45,791 bases of DNA from Candidatus Zixiibacteriota bacterium (GTDB lineage Bacteria; Zixibacteria; MSB-5A5; GN15; PGXB01), in contig JAPLUR010000113.1 of the NCBI GenBank assembly GCA_026397505.1, forward strand, positions 1 through 45,791. The letters run 5' to 3'. The position numbers and the translations under genes are program-made. Below the pieces are notes generated by a model. That model was not told the origin of the DNA and did not search any database. It was given only the letters and a program-made list of their open reading frames with translations. Below are positions 33,444-41,478 of the stretch, piece after piece; the first letter of the stretch is position 1; each line of letters begins with the position of its first letter.

Positions 33444-34948
33444 AACGATTCATTCAAAGACATCCCCTCTGGACCTGCCTGACAGTGGCGCTGCTTCTGC
33501 GTCTCATAGCGGTAGTCTATTCCAAAGGATACATGGCTTCGGATGACCATTACGAAACCGTCCAGGTTGCTTATGACGGCATCCAATCGGGACTGCTCAA
33601 CGAAGACGGCCTGTTGAAGTGGAATGCCGTCCAGCCGGGTGATATCGGCCGCTCGCCGCTCTATGTGCTCTTTCTGTATACCCAGATGACCGTGCTCAAA
33701 GCGCTTGGAATAGAGAATCTCGACGGCATGATGTACTTCGTCAGAGCGGTGCATGCGATTCTTTCTCTCCTGACCGTCTGGTTCGGCTATAAATATGTCC
33801 ATCGGGCGACCGGGAAAAGCAATTATGCCCTGCTGGCCGGGATGATACTGGCCGGGCATTTTCTGATGCCCTATCTCTCGGTGCGAAACCTGATCGAGCA
33901 GGTCTCCGCTGACTTCTTGCTTCCGGCACTCTTCTTTGCCTGGAAAGGCACGGAGGAAAATGACAGCCGCCTGATGATTGTTTCCGGTTTGCTGGCCGGC
34001 CTAAGCTGGATGATACGCTTCAATGCCGCTCTGGCGGTGATAATGATCCCCTGGGCTGCATGGTATCTGACCCGGAACATCCGCCCGGCGCTTTATTTTG
34101 CTTCCGGTCTGCTGGCGATGTTTCTTTTCAGCGGCACGCTCGATATGATATATCTGGGCGGCTTCGGGCGATCGACCATTAATATTCTCAGCAGCGTCAT
34201 CTATCCGCCCGGCGCTCCGCCGATTCCGCAGCCGTTCTGGACTTATGCCGTACTTGTCCTGGCCGTCCTCATCCCGCCTTTCTCCTTCTACTTCATCTTT
34301 TCCTTTTTCCGCAGGAGAATCGTTGCCCGGCATCTCATAATCTTTTCGGCGGCGGCGCTATTCTTTATCGCACATAGTTTCATCAGACATAAGGAAGAGC
34401 GCTTTCTTATCCCCATCTTTCCTCTGCTCATCGTCATGGGAACCATCGGCCTGGAAAGCTGGCTTTCCGGGAATCGGATTGCCCCCGTTCATCGCCGCCT
34501 GTTCAAGATTTCAGGTATTGCCGCTCTCGTGATCAATATCGCCCTGCTGGCCGTCTTCACAGTACATTATGGGCACAAAGGTTCGGTGGAGCCGTTTGTC
34601 TATCTGTCCAAACAACCAGATGTCAGAAATCTCTTGATTGACCGCACCGAACGGAACAATCTGGTCCCCTATGCTTACGCCGGTTTTTCCAGTCCGGTCC
34701 CGATAAAAATAGAAAATTGGGAAATGCTCGGCCCCTCCAACCGTTTCTATTATAAATTCGATTCCATAAACTATTTCGTCATCTTCACCGACACCGCCTT
34801 GAGCCGCCACCTGGATACACTGGTCGATCACTTCGGGCCGATGAAAGAGGTTTTTCACGCCACGCCCTCGGCTCTGGATCGATTGCTTCATTTAATGAAT
34901 CCGGCGCACAATTTCACCAATGAATCATGGGTTTTCAAGAAGGATTAA
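33440..34948 (+). CDS. GT22-like (ALG9/PIG-B type) membrane glycosyltransferase
   Basis: 502 residues with about nine to ten membrane helices. The first extracytoplasmic loop carries MASDDHYETVQVAYD, matching the acidic catalytic loop of GT-C enzymes. RHKEERFLIPIFPLL (from Arg316) is the HKExRFL signature of Glyco_transf_22 mannosyltransferases. It probably adds a sugar from a polyprenyl-phosphate donor to a glycan on the outer face of the inner membrane. Donor and acceptor are unknown. It overlaps the EamA gene by four bases (ATGA), implying coupling. With the DUF2723 gene nearby it suggests surface glycosylation capacity. Confidence 0.8.
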   Translation: MKRFIQRHPLWTCLTVALLLRLIAVVYSKGYMASDDHYETVQVAYDGIQSGLLNEDGLLKWNAVQPGDIGRSPLYVLFLYTQMTVLKALGIENLDGMMYFVRAVHAILSLLTVWFGYKYVHRATGKSNYALLAGMILAGHFLMPYLSVRNLIEQVSADFLLPALFFAWKGTEENDSRLMIVSGLLAGLSWMIRFNAALAVIMIPWAAWYLTRNIRPALYFASGLLAMFLFSGTLDMIYLGGFGRSTINILSSVIYPPGAPPIPQPFWTYAVLVLAVLIPPFSFYFIFSFFRRRIVARHLIIFSAAALFFIAHSFIRHKEERFLIPIFPLLIVMGTIGLESWLSGNRIAPVHRRLFKISGIAALVINIALLAVFTVHYGHKGSVEPFVYLSKQPDVRNLLIDRTERNNLVPYAYAGFSSPVPIKIENWEMLGPSNRFYYKFDSINYFVIFTDTALSRHLDTLVDHFGPMKEVFHATPSALDRLLHLMNPAHNFTNESWVFKKD

Positions 34949-34950
34949 AG

Positions 34951-35025
34951 ATGGACACTTTTTCCCTGATGGGAGTTGCTTTTTACGGATGGTTTTATAT
35001 ATTGGGCCATCGCCTCGACAAGTAG
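34951..35025 (+). CDS. 24-residue hydrophobic peptide
   Basis: ATG at 34951 to TAG at 35023-35025 encodes MDTFSLMGVAFYGWFYILGH followed by RLDK: a single hydrophobic helix with a basic end. AAGGA lies about eight bases ahead of the ATG, inside the end of the GT22-like gene, which stops two bases earlier. ComEA-like starts 12 bases on. Position and ribosome-binding site favour a real small membrane protein; function is unknown. Confidence 0.5.
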   Translation: MDTFSLMGVAFYGWFYILGHRLDK

Positions 35026-35037
35026 TTTTGAGAGATT

Positions 35038-35412
35038 ATGGCTCGATTTACCGGTTTATCAGCGGCACAGTTAAAAGCACTGCTCTTTTTCTCGGGAGTT
35101 CTGTTTGTCTTCTCCCTGAGCCGCTTTGCCGGAAGTTATGAAACAATCGGCACTGTCGGCGCGGAACCTCTGCATCCCGTGCCGACCGAGGCAAAACATC
35201 ACGATACCATCATTAAAGTCAATCTTAACCTATCCCCCGCAGATTCGCTCCAACTTCTTCCCGGCATTGGACCGGCCCTGGCCGAACGTATCGTCTCATT
35301 TCGCGACAGCGCCGGGCCTTTTGAAAAGCCGGAAGATATAATAAAGGTCAAAGGGATTGGCAACCGCATGTATGAAAAAATCCGCCCTTACGTTGAGGTG
35401 ACGCCATGGTAG
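35038..35412 (+). CDS. ComEA-like helix-hairpin-helix protein
   Basis: 124 residues. One N-terminal membrane helix (about 13-31), a linker (about 35-58), and a ComEA-type double helix-hairpin-helix domain (about 60-120): VNLNLSPADSLQLLPGIGPA, then LAERIVSFRDSAGPF and IKVKGIGNRMYEKI. Family members bind DNA at the cell surface or in the periplasm during natural transformation. The order membrane helix then HhH is that of ComEA. Whether it serves DNA uptake here is inference; no comEC is present in the window. It overlaps the next gene by seven bases. Confidence 0.85.
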   Translation: MARFTGLSAAQLKALLFFSGVLFVFSLSRFAGSYETIGTVGAEPLHPVPTEAKHHDTIIKVNLNLSPADSLQLLPGIGPALAERIVSFRDSAGPFEKPEDIIKVKGIGNRMYEKIRPYVEVTPW

Positions 35413-36260
35413 AATTACGCGCCCGACGTTATGGCGGCGACCCGGTCGGTTCGCATCTTCAGTTGGCTCGCCGTTCCTCCGAGTCCGGGAAATTCCAGAT
35501 TGATTTCCTCGGCGAATTTGACCTGGGGCAGGACCTTCGCAAGCAGTTCGGCGAAGAGGGGGATTTCCACTTCTCGGTATATGAGAAAGATGCCATTATC
35601 ACTTCGGTGCAAATCCCAAAAGACAGCACTCTCGATCCGGAAAAACTGGCGCTGTTTGAATTTACCTCGACTCTGCTCGATGATTCCGACCGGTACTTTC
35701 TGGAAACTTATCCCCTCAACGGCGATCTTGAAAAGCTGGCGGTGGCGTACAATCGCGAACTGATAGGTGAAAAAATATCGCTGCTGGAGCAGCAGTTGAC
35801 CCGGCCGGCCGGTTTCCGGCTCCGCTCACTGGCGCTGGCCGCCGGTTATAAGCACTTTTGCCGGCCCGAGGGAGGCGAGCTTATCTCTCTTATTGATATC
35901 GGCCCCGGCTATACTTCATACTGCTTTATGGAAAGCGATCTCCCGGTTTCGGTCGGCGGCATGGAATCATCACCTCCGGTAATGGAAAGCGACACGATCG
36001 GTATAAACGGTTATCTGGCAGATCTGGTTGCCACCATCGCTTTCCGGCGGATGCTTCTTTTCAATGCCGGCCACACCGCGCCGCTATCGTTGATACTTCT
36101 CACCGGAACCATGGCCGATTTATCTCTGGCCGGAAAGATAAGCGAGGCGATGCATCTCAGGGCGGCGCTTCCCGAACCCAAAACAGAACAATTCGCCCCG
36201 GAATTGGCCTCGCTGGCTTGCCAGTATCTGGTCAGTCTCGGGCTTACGGTTGATCTCTAA
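35406..36260 (+). CDS. PilM-like actin-fold protein (tentative)
   Basis: 284 residues without membrane segments. LISLIDIGPGYTSYCFME (about 158-176) resembles the phosphate-binding loop (DIGxGxT) of actin/ASKHA-fold proteins. LLTGTMADL near 236 resembles the later G-rich motif, and a helix-rich middle lies between. PilM and GspL cytoplasmic domains have this form, and the neighbouring ComEA-like gene would fit a pilus or DNA-uptake setting. No pilN/pilO/pilQ genes follow, so the call stays tentative. It starts inside the ComEA-like gene and its TAA shares a base with the rsmD ATG. Confidence 0.5.
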   Translation: MVELRARRYGGDPVGSHLQLARRSSESGKFQIDFLGEFDLGQDLRKQFGEEGDFHFSVYEKDAIITSVQIPKDSTLDPEKLALFEFTSTLLDDSDRYFLETYPLNGDLEKLAVAYNRELIGEKISLLEQQLTRPAGFRLRSLALAAGYKHFCRPEGGELISLIDIGPGYTSYCFMESDLPVSVGGMESSPPVMESDTIGINGYLADLVATIAFRRMLLFNAGHTAPLSLILLTGTMADLSLAGKISEAMHLRAALPEPKTEQFAPELASLACQYLVSLGLTVDL

Positions 36261-36805
36261 TGCGTATCACCGGCGGCATATACCGAGGGCGGCTTCTGAA
36301 ATCCACTCCCGGCCTGGAGGCTCGGCCGACCACCGACAAAGTCCGCCAGGCGATTTTCAATATTCTCATGAATGATATCGAGGATAAACGTGTCCTCGAT
36401 ATTTTTGCCGGATCGGGTGCGCTGGGTATCGAGGCTCTCTCGCATGGTGCGCAATCGGCGGTGTTTATCGAAATTGCTCATCAGCAGGCCGAAGCAATCA
36501 GACGAAATCTGAAAGGGCTGGAACTGATTGAGGAAATCATTCAGGCCGACTATATCAAAGCTTGCCGCCATCTTTCCGAACGGGGAGAGCAATTTGATTT
36601 GATATTCGCCGACCCCCCCTATGACAGATTTGCTCCCCAAGAGATCATCCAGACCGTTCTTCAATATAACTTGCTTGCGCCTGATGGATTCCTTATTATT
36701 GAGCATCGTTCCGGCGCTGCGACCGAAAGCGACAGAATGATTATCTTGAAAAACAGGAAATTCGGCCAGACTGAGGTGACATTTTATGCCCACAAAGAAA
36801 CATAA
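36260..36805 (+). CDS. rsmD: 16S rRNA (guanine966-N2)-methyltransferase
   Basis: 181 residues. It methylates G966 of 16S rRNA using S-adenosylmethionine. Signatures: the N-terminal MRITGGIYRGRLL, RPTTDKVRQAIFNIL, the SAM loop VLDIFAGSGALGIEALSHGA, and the catalytic DPPY (118-121). Length is typical. It overlaps coaD by 20 bases; the rsmD-coaD pair is a common bacterial arrangement. Confidence 0.96.
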   Translation: MRITGGIYRGRLLKSTPGLEARPTTDKVRQAIFNILMNDIEDKRVLDIFAGSGALGIEALSHGAQSAVFIEIAHQQAEAIRRNLKGLELIEEIIQADYIKACRHLSERGEQFDLIFADPPYDRFAPQEIIQTVLQYNLLAPDGFLIIEHRSGAATESDRMIILKNRKFGQTEVTFYAHKET

Positions 36806-37301
36806 AACCGCCAAGACCGCGATCTATCCCGGGACTTTCGACCCTATCACCAACGGACACCTTTCCCTGGTGGAACGAGCGTCTCCCCTGTTTGATAATC
36901 TCATTGTAGCGGTCGCCGAAAACGCCGGCAAAGACCCCTTTTTTACTCACCAGGAAAGATACCAACTGGTCAAAGCCAGCCTTAAAGGGATGAAGAGGGT
37001 TAAGGTGATAAAATTTACCGGCCTTCTGGCGGAACTGGCCCTGCAGTACAACGCCTGCGCCATAGTTCGTGGTTTGCGGGCGGTCTCCGATTTCGAATAT
37101 GAATTCCAGATGGCCCTGATGAATAGAAAGCTTGTACGCACGGTGGAAACGGTCTTCCTGATGCCGTCACTGTCGTGGGTGTACCTGTCGTCGACTATTG
37201 TCAAAGATGTCGCTTCCAATCGCGGCGTTATCAGAGGGTTGGTTCCCCTGCCGGTGGCCGAAGCGATCCGGAAGAAAATGAACAACAAACGAAAGAAATA
37301 A
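36786..37301 (+). CDS. coaD: Phosphopantetheine adenylyltransferase
   Basis: 171 residues. It catalyses the penultimate step of coenzyme A synthesis, joining 4'-phosphopantetheine and ATP. The nucleotidyltransferase motif TNGH (22-25) within AIYPGTFDPITNGH is clear, as is VRGLRAVSDFEYEFQMALMN in the substrate-binding region. YLSSTIVKD stands where most CoaD proteins have an I-S-S-T-x-x-R-E stretch. A GAGGTGA site lies six bases before the ATG, within rsmD. A C-terminal basic tail (KKMNNKRKK) extends it slightly. Confidence 0.96.
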   Translation: MPTKKHKTAKTAIYPGTFDPITNGHLSLVERASPLFDNLIVAVAENAGKDPFFTHQERYQLVKASLKGMKRVKVIKFTGLLAELALQYNACAIVRGLRAVSDFEYEFQMALMNRKLVRTVETVFLMPSLSWVYLSSTIVKDVASNRGVIRGLVPLPVAEAIRKKMNNKRKK

Positions 37302-37308
37302 CATTGCC

Positions 37309-38877
37309 ATGAGTGATAAACCCGAACATAATTCCGAAAGTACCGAACCGCAGATTCCTCTTGATGAATTAATCGAGATCCGGCGGAAGAAAATTGCCGA
37401 TTTCCGGAATGAAGGAATCAATCCTTACCCTTACCGCTATGACCGGACGCACATCATAGCGGAAACGCTGGCCGCCTTTGACCAACTGGCCGCCGCCGAA
37501 ACAAGTATCCGGCTGGCCGGACGGATCATGCTCAAAAGGAAAATGGGCAAATCAATCTTCGCCGATATCCACGACCTCTCCGGGAAGATACAGGTTTATC
37601 TTAAAATCGATATCGTGGGCGAGAAGAACTTCTCCCTCTTTGACCGTCTCGATTTGGGTGATATTGTCGGCGCCGAGGGAATTCTCTTTGTCACGCGCAC
37701 AGGCGAAAAGACACTTAAGGTGCATCAGTTTGAGCTCCTCGCCAAATCGCTTCATCCTCTTCCCGATAAACATGCCGGCCTGGTCGATAAAGAGATGCGT
37801 TACCGCCGCCGTTACGCCGATTTGATTGTCAATCCCGAGGTGCGTCAGACTTTCGCGCAGCGAAGCCGCATCATCAAATCGATTCGCGAGTTTCTGGACA
37901 GCCGCGGTTTTCTCGAGGTGGAAACGCCAATTCTGCAGCCGCTTTATGGCGGCGCCGCCGCCCGGCCGTTTATGACTCATCATAACACGCTCGACTATGA
38001 CCTGTACCTCCGAATCGCCGATGAGTTGTATCTCAAGCGTCTTATTGTCGGCGGCTTTGAAAAAGTCTGGGAGTATTGCAAAGATTTCCGCAACGAGGGG
38101 ATGGACCGCCTGCATAATCCCGAATTCTCCATGATAGAGCTGTACTGGGCCTACGCCGATTATAATGATATCATGGTCCTCCTGGCCGACCTGTTCCGCA
38201 AAGCGGTGTTTGATCTGCACGGTAAATACAAAATACCCTATGAAGAATACGAGATAGATTTTGAACCTCCGTTCAAAGTAGTCTCCATGATTGATGCCGT
38301 CAAAGAAACCACCGGTACCGACCTTCTGCCGCTCGATTACCGGGCCGCCCGGGCGAAAGCCAGAGAAGCCGGGATTGACTCGGAAGGTCTGATCAATTGG
38401 GGAAAAGTGGTGGAGGCGTTCTTCGAGCATTTCGTGGAACCGAAATTGATTCAGCCGACCATAATCAAGGATTTCCCGCGCGAGATTTCCCCTCTTGCGA
38501 AAGGGCATCGCGATAACCCGTGCCTGAGCGAACGATTCGAGCTGTTTATTGCCGGGCTCGAAATGGGGAATGCCTTCTCGGAATTGAACGACCCCGAGGA
38601 TCAGAGACAGCGCTTCATGGATCAACTGGCCCAGCGGCAGGCCGGTGATGAGGAAGCGCAGCAGTACGATGAAGATTATGTCACGGCCCTTTCTTACGGC
38701 ATGCCCCCGACCGGCGGGCTGGGGTTCGGTATCGACCGGATGATCATGCTTCTGACCAACAGCCATTCGATACGGGATGTGATATTCTTCCCGCAGATGC
38801 GCCCGGAAAAGGCAGTTACCGGCACTATCGATACATCTTTTAGTGCAAGTCGACCTGATAATGAGAGTAAGAGCTAA
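37309..38877 (+). CDS. lysS: Lysyl-tRNA synthetase, class II
   Basis: 522 residues, a normal length. It charges tRNA-Lys. The N-terminal OB-fold anticodon-binding domain (about 60-170) includes LAGRIMLKRKMGKSIFADI. The class II catalytic core follows: motif 1 around VETPILQPLYGGAAARPF, motif 2 with CKDFRNEGMDRLHNPEFSMI, and motif 3 with GLGFGIDRMIMLLTNS. The MDRLHNPEF stretch varies slightly from the usual form but retains the key residues. No strong ribosome-binding site is seen; it follows coaD by seven bases. In Firmicutes lysS also lies near ctsR-mcsA-mcsB-clpC, so its closeness to mcsA here is notable. Confidence 0.97.
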   Translation: MSDKPEHNSESTEPQIPLDELIEIRRKKIADFRNEGINPYPYRYDRTHIIAETLAAFDQLAAAETSIRLAGRIMLKRKMGKSIFADIHDLSGKIQVYLKIDIVGEKNFSLFDRLDLGDIVGAEGILFVTRTGEKTLKVHQFELLAKSLHPLPDKHAGLVDKEMRYRRRYADLIVNPEVRQTFAQRSRIIKSIREFLDSRGFLEVETPILQPLYGGAAARPFMTHHNTLDYDLYLRIADELYLKRLIVGGFEKVWEYCKDFRNEGMDRLHNPEFSMIELYWAYADYNDIMVLLADLFRKAVFDLHGKYKIPYEEYEIDFEPPFKVVSMIDAVKETTGTDLLPLDYRAARAKAREAGIDSEGLINWGKVVEAFFEHFVEPKLIQPTIIKDFPREISPLAKGHRDNPCLSERFELFIAGLEMGNAFSELNDPEDQRQRFMDQLAQRQAGDEEAQQYDEDYVTALSYGMPPTGGLGFGIDRMIMLLTNSHSIRDVIFFPQMRPEKAVTGTIDTSFSASRPDNESKS

Positions 38878-38912
38878 TGAACGATGTCATAAGGACAATA
38901 TAAGATACAGCT

Positions 38913-40145
38913 ATGTACTATGAACGCTTCATAGCCGGCCGGTATCTCCATTCCGGCCGTTTTTTTACCTCGGTTTCCACCTGGATAACCACCCTCGGGG
39001 TGACTCTGGGCGTGGCCGTGGTCTGCTTTGTCATGTCGATGCACAACGGCTTCGAATCGGAACTGCGAAAACGGCTGCTCGGCACCACCTCGCATATAAC
39101 CATCTTCCCCCGCGATTCCATGACCATTCACGATTACCGCGATCTGATTGCCCGGGTCGAGAAAATCCCTTCGGTTGTCGCCGCCTCCCCTTTTATCTAT
39201 TATAAAGCTGCCATTTCCTCCGCCTCGTCAGGTGACGGTATCGTCATTCGGGCGATCAATCCCGATGAAGAAAAGCGCACCTCCAATATCGCGGACGACA
39301 TTATCAAAGGGAAATATTCCTTTGACTTGCCTTCAGCCGCCGATACCTCCGAGGGCGCCTCGGGGATGCTGATGGGGGCCATTCTGGCCGACCGGATGGG
39401 GGTCAATCTCGGCGACCCGGTCGTACTTTATTCTCTCCGGGGCGAGGATCTTCGCCGCTCCAGCCGACCGCGCGTGGCCAAATTCTATATTTCCGGCATT
39501 TTTGAAACCGGCATGTATGAATTTGACGCCGAACTGGCCTATATATCACTGGCGTCGGCTCAGAGATTATTTCAAATGGATGATGAAGTCACCGCGGTTC
39601 ACCTGAAATTAACCGATATATATCTGGCCAATAAAGTGGACACCCTTATCAGAAATGCCATCGGTTACGGTTATGATGTTGTCCCATGGAATGTTTTGCA
39701 CAAAAATCTCTTTACCTGGATTGCTCTGGAAAAGAAAATTTTGTTCATAGGCTTTATCTTAATCGTCCTGGTGGCCGCTTTCTCCATCATATCAGCGCTG
39801 GTCATGCTGGCGATGGAGAAACGTTCCGAAATCGGGATTCTCAAGACTATCGGCTCGACTCCGGCTTCGGTTCGCAGGATTTTTATATACAACGGCTTAG
39901 TTGTTGGCGGAATAGGCATTATCATTGGCTGGGGGCTGGCTTTGGGGGCAGCCTGGATTCAGAATAAGTATGCGCTGATTTCGCTTCCGCCCGATCTCTA
40001 TTTTATTAGCTATCTCCCGATTGAGGTGCACCCGCTCGATTTTGTCTTTGCCGGGATAATTACAATTATAATCTGTTTTCTGGCGGCACTCTACCCGGCG
40101 CAACAGGCGGCGCGGCAATCGGTGATAGATGTTTTGAGACAATAA
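38913..40145 (+). CDS. lolC: Lipoprotein-releasing ABC transporter permease, LolC/LolE family
   Basis: 410 residues. Membrane helix near 25-48 (TWITTLGVTLGVAVVCFV), a large periplasmic MacB-like domain (about 50-265) and three C-terminal helices (about 275-300, 325-350, 372-395) in an FtsX-type core. The opening YERFIAGRYLHS is the LolC/E signature. Together with LolD it would extract lipoproteins from the inner membrane towards the outer membrane. Only one permease is present, as in organisms with a single LolF-type subunit, so LolC versus LolE/F cannot be decided. Only a weak, distant AAGGA precedes the ATG. Confidence 0.88.
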   Translation: MYYERFIAGRYLHSGRFFTSVSTWITTLGVTLGVAVVCFVMSMHNGFESELRKRLLGTTSHITIFPRDSMTIHDYRDLIARVEKIPSVVAASPFIYYKAAISSASSGDGIVIRAINPDEEKRTSNIADDIIKGKYSFDLPSAADTSEGASGMLMGAILADRMGVNLGDPVVLYSLRGEDLRRSSRPRVAKFYISGIFETGMYEFDAELAYISLASAQRLFQMDDEVTAVHLKLTDIYLANKVDTLIRNAIGYGYDVVPWNVLHKNLFTWIALEKKILFIGFILIVLVAAFSIISALVMLAMEKRSEIGILKTIGSTPASVRRIFIYNGLVVGGIGIIIGWGLALGAAWIQNKYALISLPPDLYFISYLPIEVHPLDFVFAGIITIIICFLAALYPAQQAARQSVIDVLRQ

Positions 40146-40177
40146 CCTGCTGAAAATAGAAGAGTTAGCTAAATTAT

Positions 40178-40206
40178 TTGACGAATCTGGCGAAAATAAG
40201 TATATA
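40178..40206 (+). promoter_or_regulatory. Putative promoter directly before lolD
   Basis: TTGACG (40178-40183), 17 bases, TATATA (40201-40206), four bases before the ATG at 40211. If used, transcription would start at or just inside the first codon. Confidence 0.4.
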
Positions 40207-40210
40207 GATT

Positions 40211-40942
40211 ATGACAGCATTATCAGGGAGTGAATCTGAATTGGAAGCAACCAACGCCAACCATCTCCTGGTGGCAAGGGGGGTCTGCAGGAATTTTGAG
40301 ACATCCGAAGGAACTCTGGAGGTCCTGAAAGGCGTCGACCTGGCTGTTAATTCGGGAGAAATGGTCGCGGTCGTGGGTGAATCGGGCGTCGGAAAATCGA
40401 CGCTCCTTCATATTTTGGGCGGGCTCGACCGGCCGACCCGAGGCACACTGGAAATAAGCGGCGAACCGCTCCTCAAGAAAAGTGAGGCGGAACTGGCCGT
40501 TTTCCGGAACAGCCATGTTGGATTTGTGTTTCAGCATCACTACCTGATGGAGGATTTTACGGCGGTCGAAAATGTGATGATTCCGGCTCTCATTTCCGGC
40601 AAAAACCGCCGCAAAGCGACGGCCATGGCGGAACAACTTCTTGCCGAGGTTGGTTTAGCAAGTAGGTTGAAGCACCGGCCAAGACAGTTATCGGGTGGTG
40701 AGCAGCAGCGGGTAGCGGTGGCCAGAGCGTTGGTCAACAGACCGGAGGTGGTTATTGCCGATGAACCCTCGGGTAATCTGGATATTAAGACCGGCGAAAA
40801 GCTGCACCGATTGCTCTGCGATTTAAACGAAACCCGCGGGACCACTTTCCTGATAGCGACGCATAATTTGGAATTGGCCAAAAGCTGCCGCAGAATTGTA
40901 AGATTAGAGGATGGCCTCATGCATGAGGTCACCGAAAAATAG
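40211..40942 (+). CDS. lolD: Lipoprotein-releasing ABC transporter ATP-binding protein
   Basis: 243 residues. All ABC ATPase motifs are present: Walker A GESGVGKST (56-64), Q-loop in FVFQHH, signature LSGGEQQRVAVARAL, Walker B VVIADEPSGNLD, and the switch His in LIATHNLELA. The LolD/MacB group is indicated by the paired permease. The start is uncertain: the ATG at 40211 has no ribosome-binding site and follows a -10-like TATATA by four bases, while an in-frame TTG at 40241 has AGGGAG ten bases ahead. The conserved domain begins after both. Confidence 0.93.
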   Translation: MTALSGSESELEATNANHLLVARGVCRNFETSEGTLEVLKGVDLAVNSGEMVAVVGESGVGKSTLLHILGGLDRPTRGTLEISGEPLLKKSEAELAVFRNSHVGFVFQHHYLMEDFTAVENVMIPALISGKNRRKATAMAEQLLAEVGLASRLKHRPRQLSGGEQQRVAVARALVNRPEVVIADEPSGNLDIKTGEKLHRLLCDLNETRGTTFLIATHNLELAKSCRRIVRLEDGLMHEVTEK

Positions 40943-40951
40943 GTAATTACT

Positions 40952-41473
40952 ATGGTTTGCCAGGATTGTAAGAAACAACAGGCGACAGTTCACCTGACAC
41001 AGATTGTCAACAACGAGAAAATGGTTCTCTCGTTGTGTAAAGACTGCGCCGCCAAGCGTGGATTTCATTCCCCGCTGGATAATGTCCCTTTTCCGCTGGC
41101 GGAGATTCTCTCGGGCATAATTCAGCAGCAGTTCCCGCAGAAAACCGAGCCGACCGTGGATATCAGATGCCCCCACTGCGGTCTGACATTCGAGGAATTC
41201 ACCCATCAGGGAAGATTCGGCTGCGGCGAATGCTATCGTGCCTTTCGTCCCCAACTGGAGACTATCATGCGGAGAATACACGGCTCCTCGCTGCATAAAG
41301 GGAAATTGCCCGCCTCCGGCACCAATCAGCCGATTCCGGTCAAAGAGGAGGAGCGCCTTGAGGCGGAACTTAAGAAAGCGATTGATAGTGAAGATTTTGA
41401 GCGGGCGGCCGATTTACGGGACAAGTTGAAAAACTTCCGAGAACAATACATGGCTCCGAAGAGCGGAGAATAA
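40952..41473 (+). CDS. mcsA: Activator of protein arginine kinase McsA
   Basis: 173 residues. Four CxxC pairs (Cys3/6, Cys29/32, Cys73/76, Cys91/94) form the two zinc-binding N-terminal units of McsA. A C-terminal UVR-type helix hairpin (about 133-168; EERLEAELKKAIDSEDFERA) completes it. In Firmicutes McsA binds and activates the arginine kinase McsB and responds to redox and metal stress. It lies nine bases after lolD and five before mcsB. No CtsR repressor gene, CtsR box or CIRCE-type repeat was found upstream. Confidence 0.93.
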   Translation: MVCQDCKKQQATVHLTQIVNNEKMVLSLCKDCAAKRGFHSPLDNVPFPLAEILSGIIQQQFPQKTEPTVDIRCPHCGLTFEEFTHQGRFGCGECYRAFRPQLETIMRRIHGSSLHKGKLPASGTNQPIPVKEEERLEAELKKAIDSEDFERAADLRDKLKNFREQYMAPKSGE

Positions 41474-41478
41474 TTGGT

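Noticed and set aside
37552-38766. 404-residue minus-strand frame
   Set aside because: Antisense to lysS, with no start signals or protein-family pattern.
40900-40952. CtsR operator or CIRCE element before mcsA
   Set aside because: No repeated GGTCAAA heptads and no TTAGCACTC/GAGTGCTAA pair are present.
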